The notes beneath the pieces are model-generated. The model was not told where the DNA came from. It did no database searches and was given only the letters and a program-made list of their open reading frames with translations. Shown piece after piece: positions 25,168-34,304 of a stretch of DNA of 64,000 nt. Every line of letters starts with the position of its first letter. The first letter of the stretch is position 1. A program made the translations under genes and the position numbers. This stretch comes from Janthinobacterium aquaticum (GTDB lineage: Bacteria; Pseudomonadota; Gammaproteobacteria; Burkholderiales; Burkholderiaceae_D): NCBI RefSeq assembly GCF_009208565.1, contig NZ_WFLK01000013.1:62001-126000 (forward strand), read 5' to 3'.

Positions 25168-26727
25168 ATGTCCACCGAGATCCCTCCGGCGCAGTCTGCC
25201 GCTACCCCCCTGTTAACGCTCGATAATATCGGCAAATCCTATGTCGGCCCCGTGCTGGGCGGCGTGGCCTTGCGTTTCTACCCCGGCCAGGTGATGGCGC
25301 TGACAGGCGAAAACGGCGCGGGCAAGAGCACGCTGTCAAAGATCATCTGTGGCCTGGAGCAGGCGACCACCGGCACCATGTTGCTCGACGGCAAGTCTTA
25401 CCAGCCAGCTTCGCGCGGCGCGGCCGAGGCGCTCGGTATCCGCATGGTGATGCAGGAACTGAACCTGATTCCGACCCTGTCGATTGCCGAAAACCTGTAC
25501 CTGAAAAACCTGCCGCAACGTTTCGGCTTTATCGACCGCAGCAAACTCGAGCGTGATGCGCGCGAACAGATGGAAAAAGTCGGCCTGGGCGGCCTGGACC
25601 CGTGGACACTGGTGGGCGAGCTCGGTATCGGTCACCAGCAGATGATCGAAATCGCGCGCAACCTGATCGGCACCTGCCGCCTGCTGGTGCTGGACGAGCC
25701 GACCGCCATGCTGACGCATCGCGAGGTCGAGCTGCTGTTCCTGCAAATTGAACGCCTGAAAGCCGAAGGCGTCTGCATTATTTATATTTCGCACCGCCTG
25801 GAAGAACTCAAGCGCGTGTCCGACCGCATTGCCGTGCTGCGCGATGGCCAGCTGGTATGCGACGACGATATTGCCGGCCATAGCGCGGCCGACCTGGTCA
25901 GCCTGATGGTGGGCCGCTCGGCCGATGATGCCGTTGACCTCAGCGGCCGCACCATCGGCGCGCCATTGCTGCGCGTGCGCGGCCTGGCGCGTGGCGAGGT
26001 GGTTCATCCGACCTCGTTCGACCTGCGCGCCGGTGAAATCCTCGGCATTGCCGGCCTGATCGGTTCGGGCCGCACCGAGTTGCTGCGCCTGATCTTTGGC
26101 GCCGACCAGGCTGACGCCGGCGAGATTTTCCTTGGCGACAGCCAGACGCCGGCGAAGCTGAACTCGCCGCAGGCCGCCGTCAAGGCCGGCATTGCCATGA
26201 TTACCGAAGACCGCAAGGGCCAGGGCCTGCTGCTGCGCCAGTCGATTGCCATCAATACCACGCTGGCCTCGCTCGATACCGTCAACCGCGCCGGCTGGAT
26301 GGATCACGGCGCCGAAGCGGCCGTGGCCAACGACTATATCGGCCAGCTCGGCGTGCGTTCGCGCAACTGCGAGCAGGCTGTTGGAGAATTGTCCGGCGGT
26401 AACCAGCAAAAAGTCGTGATCGCGCGCTGGCTGTACCGCGATTGCCCTGTGATGCTGTTTGACGAGCCGACCCGCGGCATCGATATCGGCGCCAAGTTCG
26501 ATATCTACCAGGTGCTGGCCGAACAGGCGCGCCAGGGTAAAGGCCTGGTGATCGTTTCAAGCGACTTGCGCGAACTGATGCTGATCTGCGACCGCATCGC
26601 CGTAATGAGCGCGGGCAAGATCGTCGACACCTTCGAGCGTGGCGCCTGGAGCCAGGACGCGCTGCTGTCGGCCGCCTTCTCCGGCTATCTCAATTCTTCT
26701 ACTGATAACTCCGCCGCTGCGGCCTGA
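25168..26727 (+). CDS. rbsA: Ribose ABC transporter, ATP-binding protein (double ATPase)
   Basis: Cytoplasmic ATPase with two fused nucleotide-binding domains, as in RbsA/AraG/MglA. First domain: Walker A GENGAGKSTLSK near residue 52 and Walker B LLVLDEPTAML. Second domain: GLIGSGRTELLRL in place of a full Walker A, signature LSGGNQQKV and Walker B VMLFDEPTRGID. 519 aa from the ATG at 25168, which follows GGAG. Co-transcribed with rbsB upstream and rbsC 13 bp downstream. Confidence 0.92.
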   Translation: MSTEIPPAQSAATPLLTLDNIGKSYVGPVLGGVALRFYPGQVMALTGENGAGKSTLSKIICGLEQATTGTMLLDGKSYQPASRGAAEALGIRMVMQELNLIPTLSIAENLYLKNLPQRFGFIDRSKLERDAREQMEKVGLGGLDPWTLVGELGIGHQQMIEIARNLIGTCRLLVLDEPTAMLTHREVELLFLQIERLKAEGVCIIYISHRLEELKRVSDRIAVLRDGQLVCDDDIAGHSAADLVSLMVGRSADDAVDLSGRTIGAPLLRVRGLARGEVVHPTSFDLRAGEILGIAGLIGSGRTELLRLIFGADQADAGEIFLGDSQTPAKLNSPQAAVKAGIAMITEDRKGQGLLLRQSIAINTTLASLDTVNRAGWMDHGAEAAVANDYIGQLGVRSRNCEQAVGELSGGNQQKVVIARWLYRDCPVMLFDEPTRGIDIGAKFDIYQVLAEQARQGKGLVIVSSDLRELMLICDRIAVMSAGKIVDTFERGAWSQDALLSAAFSGYLNSSTDNSAAAA

Positions 26728-26740
26728 TGGAAAGACACCC

Positions 26741-27712
26741 ATGACGACTACAACTTCTCCTTCGTATCTGCAGCGCAGCCTGGCGGATCTGAAAAACTAT
26801 GCCGGCCTGATCGGCGCGCTGGTGGCCATGTGCGTGCTGTTCTCGTTTGCCAGCGAAAACTTCTTTACGCTCGCTACCCTCAGCACCCTGTCGAACAATA
26901 TTCCGACGCTGGTGGTGATGGCCGTCGGCATGACCTTTATCCTGATTATCGGCGGCATCGACCTGTCGGTCGGCTCGGTGATGGCGCTGGCCGCCTCGGT
27001 GCTGTCGCTGGCCGTGGTGCACTGGGGCTGGCCGGTGTGGAGCGCGGCCATGTTGGGCATGGCGGTAGCTGCCACCTGCGGCGCCATTACCGGCTTTATT
27101 TCCGTCGGCTGGCGCATTCCGTCGTTTATCGTGTCGCTGGGCGTGCTGGAAATGGCGCGCGGCCTGGCCTATCAGGTCACCAACTCGCGCACCGAATATA
27201 TCGGCAGCGCGGTGGAAGGCATCAGCTCGCCGATCGTGCTGGGCCTGTCGCCAGCGTTTATCGCCTCGATCGCCATCGTGATCATCGGCCACCTGGTGCT
27301 GACGCGCACCGTGCTGGGCCGCCACTGGATCGGCATCGGCACCAATGAAGAAGCGGTGCGTTTGTCGGGCATCAATACCAAGCCGTCGAAAATCCTGGTG
27401 TTCGCACTGATGGGCCTGCTGGCTGGCGTGGGCGCGCTGTTCCAGGTGTCGCGCCTGGAAGCGGCCGACCCGAACGGCGGCGTGGGCATGGAGCTGCAAG
27501 TGATTGCGGCCGTGGTGATCGGCGGCACCAGCCTGATGGGCGGGCGCGGCTCGGTCATCAGCACCTTTATCGGCGTGCTGATCATTTCCGTGCTGGAAGC
27601 GGGCCTGGCGCAAGTGGGCGTGTCCGAGCCGGTCAAGCGCATCGTGACCGGCCTGGTGATCGTCGCTGCCGTGGTGCTCGACACCTATCGCCGCCGCGGC
27701 GAACGCGCTTAA
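26741..27712 (+). CDS. rbsC: Ribose ABC transporter, permease
   Basis: Inner-membrane permease of the BPD_transp_2 family, 323 aa with about eight to ten hydrophobic segments starting with AGLIGALVAMCVLFSFASEN. Family landmarks are GGIDLSVGSVMALAA in the first third and AAVVIGGTSLMGGRGSV near the C-terminus, the loop that contacts the ATPase. ATG at 26741 gives the standard N-terminus; it lies 13 bp after rbsA and 16 bp before rbsR. Confidence 0.92.
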   Translation: MTTTTSPSYLQRSLADLKNYAGLIGALVAMCVLFSFASENFFTLATLSTLSNNIPTLVVMAVGMTFILIIGGIDLSVGSVMALAASVLSLAVVHWGWPVWSAAMLGMAVAATCGAITGFISVGWRIPSFIVSLGVLEMARGLAYQVTNSRTEYIGSAVEGISSPIVLGLSPAFIASIAIVIIGHLVLTRTVLGRHWIGIGTNEEAVRLSGINTKPSKILVFALMGLLAGVGALFQVSRLEAADPNGGVGMELQVIAAVVIGGTSLMGGRGSVISTFIGVLIISVLEAGLAQVGVSEPVKRIVTGLVIVAAVVLDTYRRRGERA

Positions 27713-27728
27713 GGCAAGTGCCGAGCTC

Positions 27729-28772
27729 ATGGCCACCATCAAACAGGTAGCGCAGGCGGCCGGGGTATCGTTTACCACCGTGTCGCACGTGCTCAACAAG
27801 ACGCGCCCCGTCAGCGATGAGGCGCGCCAGGCCGTGCTCAAGGCGGTGGAAGAGCTGCACTATGTGCCCAGCGCACTGGCGCGCTCGCTCAAGAGCCGCA
27901 GTACGGCCACCATCGGCCTGATCATTCCCAACAACACCAATCCCTATTTTTCGGAAGTGGCGCGCGGCATCGAAGACAGCTGCTATGCGGCTGGCTACAG
28001 CGTGATTTTGTGCAATTCCGACGATGATCCGGTCAAGCAGCGCGACTATCTGAACGTGCTGCTGACCAAGCGCTGCGATGGCCTGATTTTGTCGGCACTG
28101 GCCGACAGCGATGGCGAACTGCTGCGCAAGATGAATGTGCCGGCCGTGCTGCTCGACCGCGCGCCCAATGATCTGTCGCTCGATGCGGTGGCGGTCGACA
28201 ATCGCGCCGGCGGCATGCTGGCGGCCCGGCACCTGCTGGAACTGGGACGCCGGCGTATTGCCTGCATCGCCGGTCCGCGCGAAGTGAGCATTTCCAACGA
28301 ACGCATCGATGGCGTGCGCGCCGCCATGGGCGAGGCCGGCGTCGCGCTGGCCGATGGCCTGTGCCGGCATGCCGACTTTACCAGCGCCGGCGGCTATGCA
28401 GCCGCGCTGGTGCTGCTGGCGCTGCCGGCCATCGAGCGGCCCGACGCCCTGTTCTGCTGCAACGACCTGATGGCGTTTGGCGCGCTGCGCGCCGCCGCCG
28501 AGCTGGGCGTGCAGGTACCGGGGCAACTGGCCGTGGTCGGCTTTGACGATATCGACCTGGCCAGTTTCGTGCATCCGCCGCTGTCGAGCGTGGCGCAAAA
28601 TACGCGCGAGCTGGGCCATATTACGGCCGCCTGTTTGCTGGCGCGCATCGCCGATCCGGCCCTGCCGCGCCAGCAGCGCAGCGTGGCGCCGGAACTGCAT
28701 GTGCGCGGCAGCACGGGGGTGGCGGCCTCTTCTTCTTTACCTTCATCTCAATTAGCGGGAACTACACCATGA
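27729..28772 (+). CDS. rbsR: LacI-family ribose operon repressor
   Basis: N-terminal LacI helix-turn-helix: MATIKQVAQAAGVSFTTVSHVLNKTRPVSDEAR, with hinge helix PSALARSLKS, then a ribose-binding-protein-like sensor domain (TIGLIIPNNTNPYFSEVARGIED). 347 aa. Unlike E. coli, where rbsR is last, it sits in the middle of the operon between permease and kinase. Its stop overlaps the rbsK start (ATGA). The palindrome at 24051 is its likely operator, which gives autoregulation by ribose. Confidence 0.92.
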   Translation: MATIKQVAQAAGVSFTTVSHVLNKTRPVSDEARQAVLKAVEELHYVPSALARSLKSRSTATIGLIIPNNTNPYFSEVARGIEDSCYAAGYSVILCNSDDDPVKQRDYLNVLLTKRCDGLILSALADSDGELLRKMNVPAVLLDRAPNDLSLDAVAVDNRAGGMLAARHLLELGRRRIACIAGPREVSISNERIDGVRAAMGEAGVALADGLCRHADFTSAGGYAAALVLLALPAIERPDALFCCNDLMAFGALRAAAELGVQVPGQLAVVGFDDIDLASFVHPPLSSVAQNTRELGHITAACLLARIADPALPRQQRSVAPELHVRGSTGVAASSSLPSSQLAGTTP

Positions 28773-29680
28773 TCGTGGTTATCGGCAGTATCAATATGGA
28801 CCTGGTCTTGCGCGTGCCGCGCATGCCGCTTCCCGGCGAAACCCTGACGGGCGGCGCCTTCCGTACCATTCCTGGCGGCAAAGGCGCCAATCAAGCCGTG
28901 GCCTGCGCACGGATGAGCGGCAAGGTTAGCGCCGGCGGCAAGCAGGTGGCGATGGTTGGCTGCGTCGGTGACGATGAGTTCGGCGCCACTCTGCGCGCCG
29001 CGCTGGTGGCTGACGGCATTGTCGACAGCCACCTGAGCACCATGTCGGGCGTGGCCTCGGGCATCGCCTCGATCCTGGTCGACGACCAGGGCCAGAACAG
29101 CATCGTGCTGGCTGGCGGCGCCAATGACCTGCTGAGCCCGGCGCATATCGATGCCGCCAAAGAGCTGATCGAGCAGGCCGATATCGTCGTGCTGCAGCTG
29201 GAAGTGCCGATGGCCACCGTGGTGCATGCCATCAAGCTGGCCCGTTCGCTGGGCAAGACGGTGGTACTGAATCCGGCGCCGGCGGCCAGCGTGCCGGCCG
29301 AAGCGCTGGCGCTGGTCGACTACCTGATCCCCAACGAGATCGAAGCGGCCATGCTGACGGGCAACACCGTTGACAGCAGCGACGCCACCGCGCTGGCCGC
29401 CGCTCTGCAGGCGCAAGGCAGCGACAACGTTATCATCACGCTCGGTTCAAAAGGCGTGCATGCGGCGCTGTACGGCGGCAACTTCGACTTCCCGGCGCAA
29501 GTGGTGCAGGCGGTCGATACCACCGCCGCCGGCGACACCTTTATCGGCGGCTTCGTCGCCGGTCTGGCTTCGGGTCTCGATGAGGCCGAAGCGATTGCCC
29601 AGGGCCAGCGTGCTGCAGCCTGGAGTGTGACCAAGCCCGGCGCACAGACGTCGATCCCGCACTTGCACGAATTGTTCTGA
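28769..29680 (+). CDS. rbsK: Ribokinase
   Basis: PfkB-family kinase that phosphorylates D-ribose at O5 in the cytoplasm. Signatures: [20 protein letters not shown] at the N-terminus, the sugar-binding [14 protein letters not shown] near residue 40, and the catalytic [17 protein letters not shown] near 252, containing the Asp base. 303 aa, normal. Start codon overlaps the rbsR stop by four bases, which implies translational coupling. Confidence 0.94.
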   Translation: MIVVIGSINMDLVLRVPRMPLPGETLTGGAFRTIPGGKGANQAVACARMSGKVSAGGKQVAMVGCVGDDEFGATLRAALVADGIVDSHLSTMSGVASGIASILVDDQGQNSIVLAGGANDLLSPAHIDAAKELIEQADIVVLQLEVPMATVVHAIKLARSLGKTVVLNPAPAASVPAEALALVDYLIPNEIEAAMLTGNTVDSSDATALAAALQAQGSDNVIITLGSKGVHAALYGGNFDFPAQVVQAVDTTAAGDTFIGGFVAGLASGLDEAEAIAQGQRAAAWSVTKPGAQTSIPHLHELF

Positions 29681-29684
29681 GACC

Positions 29685-30077
29685 ATGAAAAAGACTCCCT
29701 TATTGAATATCGCGCTGTCGCAACTGGTGGCTTCGCTGGGCCATGGCGACATGGTGGTGATCGGCGACGCCGGCCTGCCATCGCAGCCTGGCGTGCCGCT
29801 GATCGACCTGGCCCTGACGCATGGCGTGCCGGGCTTTATCCAGACCGTGCAGACGGTGCTCAGTGAAATGCAGGTCGAGCATCATGTCGTGGCCAGCGAA
29901 CTGCAGGCCAACAATCCGGCCATGGCGCAGCAGGTGGCTGCGCTGGGCCTGCCGGACGCACGCCAGCTCAGCCATGAAGAATTCAAGCAGCTGAGCAAGC
30001 GCGCCCGCGCCATCGTGCGCACCGGCGAGTGCAGCCCGTATGCCAATGTGATTTTGGTGGCCGGCGTCGTATTCTGA
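29685..30077 (+). CDS. rbsD: D-ribose pyranase
   Basis: Interconverts beta-pyranose and beta-furanose forms of ribose so that ribokinase can use it. 130 aa; [22 protein letters not shown] carries the conserved His20 and Asp22, and the C-terminus [12 protein letters not shown] carries the sugar-binding Tyr/Asn. Starts 4 bp after rbsK and ends the operon; a hairpin follows. Confidence 0.94.
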   Translation: MKKTPLLNIALSQLVASLGHGDMVVIGDAGLPSQPGVPLIDLALTHGVPGFIQTVQTVLSEMQVEHHVVASELQANNPAMAQQVAALGLPDARQLSHEEFKQLSKRARAIVRTGECSPYANVILVAGVVF

Positions 30078-30107
30078 GCGTCCGCCACGCCATGATCGCC
30101 TGAACAT

Positions 30108-30130
30108 GGCCCTGCTGCAACGGCAGGGCC
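30108..30130 (+). terminator. Possible terminator of the ribose operon
   Basis: Perfect 8-bp stem GGCCCTGC/GCAGGGCC with a 7-base loop, 30 bp after rbsD. There is no T-tract, so efficiency is uncertain. Confidence 0.4.
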
Positions 30131-30326
30131 ACCCAGTCTGGATTTCTCTCCACGTTTTTCTCTTGAAAATGCTGTCGTGCAGCCGCAGTTGCGCATGGTC
30201 AGCGGTACGCCGCCTGTGCGGCCGGCCGGCTTATACTGCCTTGCCGGAGCCAGGCTCCGCTTTCGCGTCGCCAGTTGTGCAAAACTGGTGCACAGACACT
30301 ATCCATCCATTTCATGAGGTGTATCC

Positions 30327-30743
30327 ATGGGCATTTTCAGCAATATCTATAACAAGATCTTCCATCATGGTTCGGCTGCCGCCACGCCAGCAACCCCGGC
30401 GCCTACCACCGCGCCAGCAGCCCCTGCCGCACCAACCGCCCCGGCCGCTCCCGCTGCACCAGCACCGGCGGCTGCGCCCGTTGCCACCGTTGACGTGGAA
30501 GCCGTGCTGACCGATCTGGCCAGCAAGAATCCGGAAAAACTCAACTGGCGCACCTCGATTGTCGACCTGATGAAGCTGCTGCAACTCGACAGCAGCCTGG
30601 CCGCGCGCAAGGAGCTGGCGCAGGAGCTGCATTTCAGCGGCGACACCAATGACTCGGCCAGCATGAATATCTGGCTGCACCGCCAGGTGATGACCAAGCT
30701 GGCGCAGAACGGCGGCAAGGTGCCGCAAGAACTGCGCGACTAA
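30327..30743 (+). CDS. DUF3597 family protein
   Basis: 138 aa. N-terminus MGIFSNIYNKIFHH, then a long Ala/Pro linker (residues ~17-55), then the DUF3597 domain (VDVEAVLTDLASKNPEKLNWRTSIVDLMKLLQLD ... WLHRQVMTKLAQNGGKVPQELRD). The domain is a small helical fold of unknown function, common in proteobacteria. No signal peptide. Single gene between the ribose operon and ahpC. A GGGAACT/AGTTCCC inverted repeat (30761-30785) follows it. Confidence 0.85.
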   Translation: MGIFSNIYNKIFHHGSAAATPATPAPTTAPAAPAAPTAPAAPAAPAPAAAPVATVDVEAVLTDLASKNPEKLNWRTSIVDLMKLLQLDSSLAARKELAQELHFSGDTNDSASMNIWLHRQVMTKLAQNGGKVPQELRD

Positions 30744-30796
30744 TTGCTATTCAAGCCAGTGGGAACTGCTTATGATGGAGTTCCCATGGCGTCGTG

Positions 30797-30833
30797 ATAG
30801 GTAAAAGCAATTGAAACTATTGCGACAATCAAT
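30797..30833. promoter_or_regulatory. OxyR binding site upstream of ahpC
   Basis: Two ATAGnTnnnAnCTAT-like elements separated by exactly 7 bp. The first, ATAGGTAAAAGCAAT, matches 8 of 9 fixed positions; the second, ATTGCGACAATCAAT, matches about 6 of 9. They end next to the -35 of the ahpC promoter, the classic position for OxyR activation. Confidence 0.65.
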
Positions 30834-30834
30834 T

Positions 30835-30862
30835 TTGCATATGGAATGAAACCCTTTACACT
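30835..30862 (+). promoter_or_regulatory. ahpC sigma70 promoter
   Basis: TTGCAT (30835-30840), 16-bp spacer, TACACT (30857-30862), 36 bp before the ahpC start and directly abutting the OxyR site. Confidence 0.65.
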
Positions 30863-30898
30863 AGGGTCTTACTGATTCACCACTCAAAGGAAATGACC

Positions 30899-31462
30899 AT
30901 GTCGATCATCAATACTCAAGTCAAACCATTCAAGGCAACTGCTTACCATGCTGGCAAATTCATCGATCTGACCGAAGAGTCGCTGAAAGGCAAGTGGTCG
31001 GTCCTGATGTTCTACCCAGCCGACTTCACCTTCGTCTGCCCAACCGAACTGGAAGACCTGGCCGAACAGCAACCAGAATTCGCCAAGCTGGGCGTGGAAG
31101 TGTACGGCGTGTCGACCGACACCCACTTCGCGCACAAAGCATGGCATGACACCTCGGACGCGATCAAGAAAGTGAACTACCCACTGATCGGCGACCCAAC
31201 CGGCGTGCTGTCGCGCAACTTTGAAGTCATGATCGAAGAAGAAGGTCTGGCACTGCGCGGTACCTTCGTGATCAATCCAGACGGCTTCATCAAAGTGATG
31301 GAAGTGCATGACAACGGCATCGGCCGCGACGCAACCGAACTGCTGCGCAAAGTCAAAGCAGCAAAATATGTTGCAGAGCATCCAGGCCAGGTTTGCCCAG
31401 CCAAATGGACCGAAGGCGCAGCCACGCTGACCCCTTCGCTGGACCTGGTTGGCAAGATCTAA
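30899..31462 (+). CDS. ahpC: Alkyl hydroperoxide reductase subunit C (peroxiredoxin)
   Basis: Typical 2-Cys peroxiredoxin, 187 aa, reducing H2O2 and organic peroxides in the cytoplasm with AhpF as reductant. Peroxidatic Cys47 lies in [13 protein letters not shown] and the resolving Cys in [10 protein letters not shown] near the C-terminus. I chose the ATG at 30899 ([11 protein letters not shown], as in E. coli MSLINTKIKPF) because AAAGGA is seven bases upstream; the ATG at 30893 is too close to it. Proline codons are mostly CCA, unlike neighbouring genes, which suggests very high expression. Confidence 0.97.
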   Translation: MSIINTQVKPFKATAYHAGKFIDLTEESLKGKWSVLMFYPADFTFVCPTELEDLAEQQPEFAKLGVEVYGVSTDTHFAHKAWHDTSDAIKKVNYPLIGDPTGVLSRNFEVMIEEEGLALRGTFVINPDGFIKVMEVHDNGIGRDATELLRKVKAAKYVAEHPGQVCPAKWTEGAATLTPSLDLVGKI

Positions 31463-31508
31463 GTCTTGACGCTTTGAAGCAGCAAGCAGCAAACAAGTAG
31501 TTACCGCG

Positions 31509-31536
31509 ATGCCGGACCGGGCGTCCGGCCCGGCAT
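31509..31536 (+). other. Intercistronic hairpin between ahpC and ahpF
   Basis: ATGCCGG-a-CCGG-gcgt-CCGG-c-CCGGCAT stem-loop, without a T-tract. It could stabilise ahpC mRNA or attenuate readthrough, favouring AhpC over AhpF. Confidence 0.5.
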
Positions 31537-31566
31537 ACGCCTAAATATTTGTAAAGGAAATACACC

Positions 31567-33162
31567 ATGTTGGACGCCAATCTCCAAGCTCAGTTGAAAA
31601 CCTACCTGGAAAAGGTAGTGCAGCCCATCGAGATCGTCGCTGCCCTCGATGACAGCGCCAAAGCGCGTGAAATGGAAGAACTGCTCCAGGAAATCGTCCT
31701 GTTGAGCGACAAGATTACGCTGGTCAAACGCGTTGACAGCGGTGTGCGCACGCCATCGTTCAGCATCAACCGCCCGGGCACCGATATCGGCGTACGCTTC
31801 GCCGGCATCCCGCTGGGCCATGAATTTACTTCGCTGGTACTGGCACTGCTGCAAGTGGGCGGCCATACCATCCGCTTCGACGACGCGGTGATCGAACAGA
31901 TCCGCAACCTCGACGGCGACTTTGAGTTTGAAACCTTTATTTCGCTGTCCTGCCATAACTGCCCGGAAGTGGTGCAGGCGCTCAACGCCATGGCAGTGAT
32001 CAACCCGCGCATCAAGGTCACCACCATCGATGGCGGCGTGTTCCCGAAAGAAGTCGAGGAACGCCAGATCATGGCCGTGCCGATGATGTTCCTGAACGGC
32101 CAGCACTTCGGCCAGGGCCGCACCAACGTCGAGGAAATCCTCGCCAAGCTCGACACCAACGCCGGCGCCCGCCAGGCCGCCGCGCTGAGCAACAAAGACG
32201 TGTTTGACGTGCTGATCGTGGGCGGTGGCCCTGCTGGCGCCGCTTCGGCCATCTATGCAGCGCGCAAGGGCATCAAGACCGGTGTGCTGGCCGAGCGTTT
32301 CGGCGGCCAGGTGCTCGACACCATGGCGATCGAGAACTTTATCTCGATCAAGGAAACCGACGGTCCGAAGTTTGCCGTGGCGCTCGAGCAGCACGTCAAG
32401 ACCTATGAAGTCGACATCATGAACACCCAGCGCGCCGCCAAGCTGACGCCAGGCAAGCTGATTGAAATTGAAACGGCAACCGGTGCGGTGCTGAAAGCGA
32501 AAACCGTGATCCTGGCCACTGGCGCCCGCTGGCGCGAAATCAATGTGCCGGGCGAGAAAGAGTACCGCAACAAGGGCGTGGCGTACTGCCCGCATTGCGA
32601 CGGTCCGCTGTTCAAGGGCAAGCGCGTAGCCGTGATCGGTGGCGGCAATTCGGGCGTGGAAGCGGCAATTGACCTGGCTGGTTTGGTCAAACACGTAACC
32701 CTGATCGAATTTGGCACAGAGTTGCGCGCCGACGCCGTGCTGCAGCGCAAGCTGCGCAGCCTGGCCAACGTCACCGTGATTACCTCGGCGCAAACCACCG
32801 AGATCCACGGCGACGGCAAGATCGTCAATGGCCTGAGCTATACCGACCGCGTCAGCGGCAGCAACAACAAGGTGGAACTGGAAGGCGTGTTCGTGCAGAT
32901 CGGCCTGGTGCCGAACACCGAATGGCTGAAAGGCACGATTGCCCTGTCGCGCCACGGCGAGATCGAAGTCGATGCGCGTGGCCAGACCTCGATTCCTGGC
33001 GTATTTGCAGCCGGCGACGTGACCACGGTGCCGTACAAGCAGATCATTATCGCCACCGGCGAAGGCGCCAAGGCGGCACTGTCGGCCTTTGATCACCTGA
33101 TCCGTTCGGGTGACGAGGAAGTGGTCGAGGAATCGGCTGCCAAGGAAGCGTTGCAGGCATAA
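31567..33162 (+). CDS. ahpF: Alkyl hydroperoxide reductase subunit F
   Basis: FAD/NADH-dependent disulfide reductase that regenerates AhpC. 531 aa: an N-terminal double thioredoxin-fold domain (residues ~1-200) with active pair CHNC in [12 protein letters not shown], then a thioredoxin-reductase-like part with FAD motif [19 protein letters not shown], redox pair CPHC in [10 protein letters not shown] and NADH motif [17 protein letters not shown]; ends with [17 protein letters not shown]. Complete and canonical. Downstream of ahpC by 104 bp, followed by a terminator. Confidence 0.97.
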   Translation: MLDANLQAQLKTYLEKVVQPIEIVAALDDSAKAREMEELLQEIVLLSDKITLVKRVDSGVRTPSFSINRPGTDIGVRFAGIPLGHEFTSLVLALLQVGGHTIRFDDAVIEQIRNLDGDFEFETFISLSCHNCPEVVQALNAMAVINPRIKVTTIDGGVFPKEVEERQIMAVPMMFLNGQHFGQGRTNVEEILAKLDTNAGARQAAALSNKDVFDVLIVGGGPAGAASAIYAARKGIKTGVLAERFGGQVLDTMAIENFISIKETDGPKFAVALEQHVKTYEVDIMNTQRAAKLTPGKLIEIETATGAVLKAKTVILATGARWREINVPGEKEYRNKGVAYCPHCDGPLFKGKRVAVIGGGNSGVEAAIDLAGLVKHVTLIEFGTELRADAVLQRKLRSLANVTVITSAQTTEIHGDGKIVNGLSYTDRVSGSNNKVELEGVFVQIGLVPNTEWLKGTIALSRHGEIEVDARGQTSIPGVFAAGDVTTVPYKQIIIATGEGAKAALSAFDHLIRSGDEEVVEESAAKEALQA

Positions 33163-33180
33163 ATCATTGCCCTGTAAAAA

Positions 33181-33216
33181 AACCGGAACCGCCGCAAGGC
33201 TGTTCCGGTTTTTTTT
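33181..33216 (+). terminator. Intrinsic terminator of ahpCF
   Basis: AACCGGAAC ... GTTCCGGTT stem followed by seven T residues, 18 bp after ahpF. Confidence 0.85.
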
Positions 33217-33228
33217 ATGGCATGGCGC

Positions 33229-33564
33229 TTATCCTGCGTAGAGCGGATTGCCGGCGATATAGACCTTGATGCCGTCGGCCTGCATCGACTTCGGTGCGAT
33301 CTCGGCCAGGGCAAACACGCTGCGGTTGCTGTAAGTGTCGACCTGCCAGGTAAAGCGCTGGCCATCGCGCACGATGGTAATGGTTTCACCGCGCGTGACA
33401 TTGATATGGCGGGTGCTGCTGTCGATGGTGATCGAGCGCGCGGCAGCGCTGTGGGTGGCTGGCACGCCGTAGTCGGCGGCGCTGCCGCTGGGGCCGGCTG
33501 CCTGGGCGTTGAAAGCAAAGGTGGCGCAAAGCACGGCCAGCGCGCTGCGTGGGATAAACAACAT
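33229..33564 (-). CDS. CzcE family periplasmic protein
   Basis: 111 aa with a signal peptide (MLFIPRSALAVLCATFAFNAQA/A). The mature part, AADYGVPATHSAAARSITIDSSTRHINVTRGETITI, then FTWQVDTYSNRSVFALAEIAP, matches the CzcE family, periplasmic copper-binding proteins described in Cupriavidus heavy-metal resistance. No czc efflux genes are near, so a metal role here is inferred from family only. Converges with ahpF across the terminator. Confidence 0.75.
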   Translation of the reverse strand: MLFIPRSALAVLCATFAFNAQAAGPSGSAADYGVPATHSAAARSITIDSSTRHINVTRGETITIVRDGQRFTWQVDTYSNRSVFALAEIAPKSMQADGIKVYIAGNPLYAG

Positions 33565-33677
33565 GGGTGTCTCCGTCTGTCGGCGTGGTGATACCGCGCC
33601 GTGTGTTATTCAAGCGGGCCGGGATCGCCGGCGCACCGGCATCCTAAGCTGTGACAGCTGATCTGCAAAGGGCTATT

Positions 33678-34304
33678 TCACAATTCGACCGTCGCCGCCA
33701 GTGGCAACTGCGGTTCCAGATGGCTGGTCAGCACAATGCACTGGCGCGCCAGGCGGGCCGGGTCGGACAGGCGCTCGCGCAAATACTGCATGGCGGCGGC
33801 ATCGAGTCCGTTGAACGGTTCATCGATCAGCAGCAGGCGCACCGGCAAGGCCAGCGCCAGTGCCAGTTGCAGCTTTTTGTGCTGGCCCAGCGACAGCGCA
33901 GTGACCGACTGGCGCATGCTGTGCGCCAGGCCCAAGGCTTGCAGTTCGCGCTGCAGCAGGGCGTGGTCGCTGCCAGGGTACAGCGCCAGATGCAGCGCGA
34001 GAAATTCACTGACGCTCAGCCAGGGCAGGGCCGGCGCCTCGCCGCCGCAATAGAAAACCTGTGCCCGGTAGGCCAGCGGCTCGCTGGCGCTGTCGAGCGT
34101 ATCAAGGCGGATTGTGCCGTGCAGCGGCTGCAGCGCGCCGCCCGCCAGTTTCAGCAAGGTGGTCTTGCCGGCGCCATTCACACCGCGCAGCCAGCTGATG
34201 CCGGGTCCGAACTGCTGATGGTAGGACTGGAATACGCTATGGGTGGCAAAGTGAAAATCGATGCCGTCCAGCTGCAGGACGGGTGAGGCAGGAATCAGGT
34301 CCAT
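33678..34304 (-). CDS. ABC transporter ATP-binding protein (CcmA-like, minimal)
   Basis: Compact 208-aa ABC ATPase. Walker A GVNGAGKTTLLKLAGG near residue 41, a degenerate signature LSLGQHKKLQLALAL (LSLGQ instead of LSGGQ), Walker B LLLIDEPFNGLD and H-loop TSHLEP. Size and the lack of accessory domains recall CcmA, but no ccmBCD genes follow. The start overlaps the end of the upstream permease gene by 10 bp, so the two are co-translated. Likely drives the neighbouring membrane protein; substrate unknown. Confidence 0.85.
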   Translation of the reverse strand: MDLIPASPVLQLDGIDFHFATHSVFQSYHQQFGPGISWLRGVNGAGKTTLLKLAGGALQPLHGTIRLDTLDSASEPLAYRAQVFYCGGEAPALPWLSVSEFLALHLALYPGSDHALLQRELQALGLAHSMRQSVTALSLGQHKKLQLALALALPVRLLLIDEPFNGLDAAAMQYLRERLSDPARLARQCIVLTSHLEPQLPLAATVEL

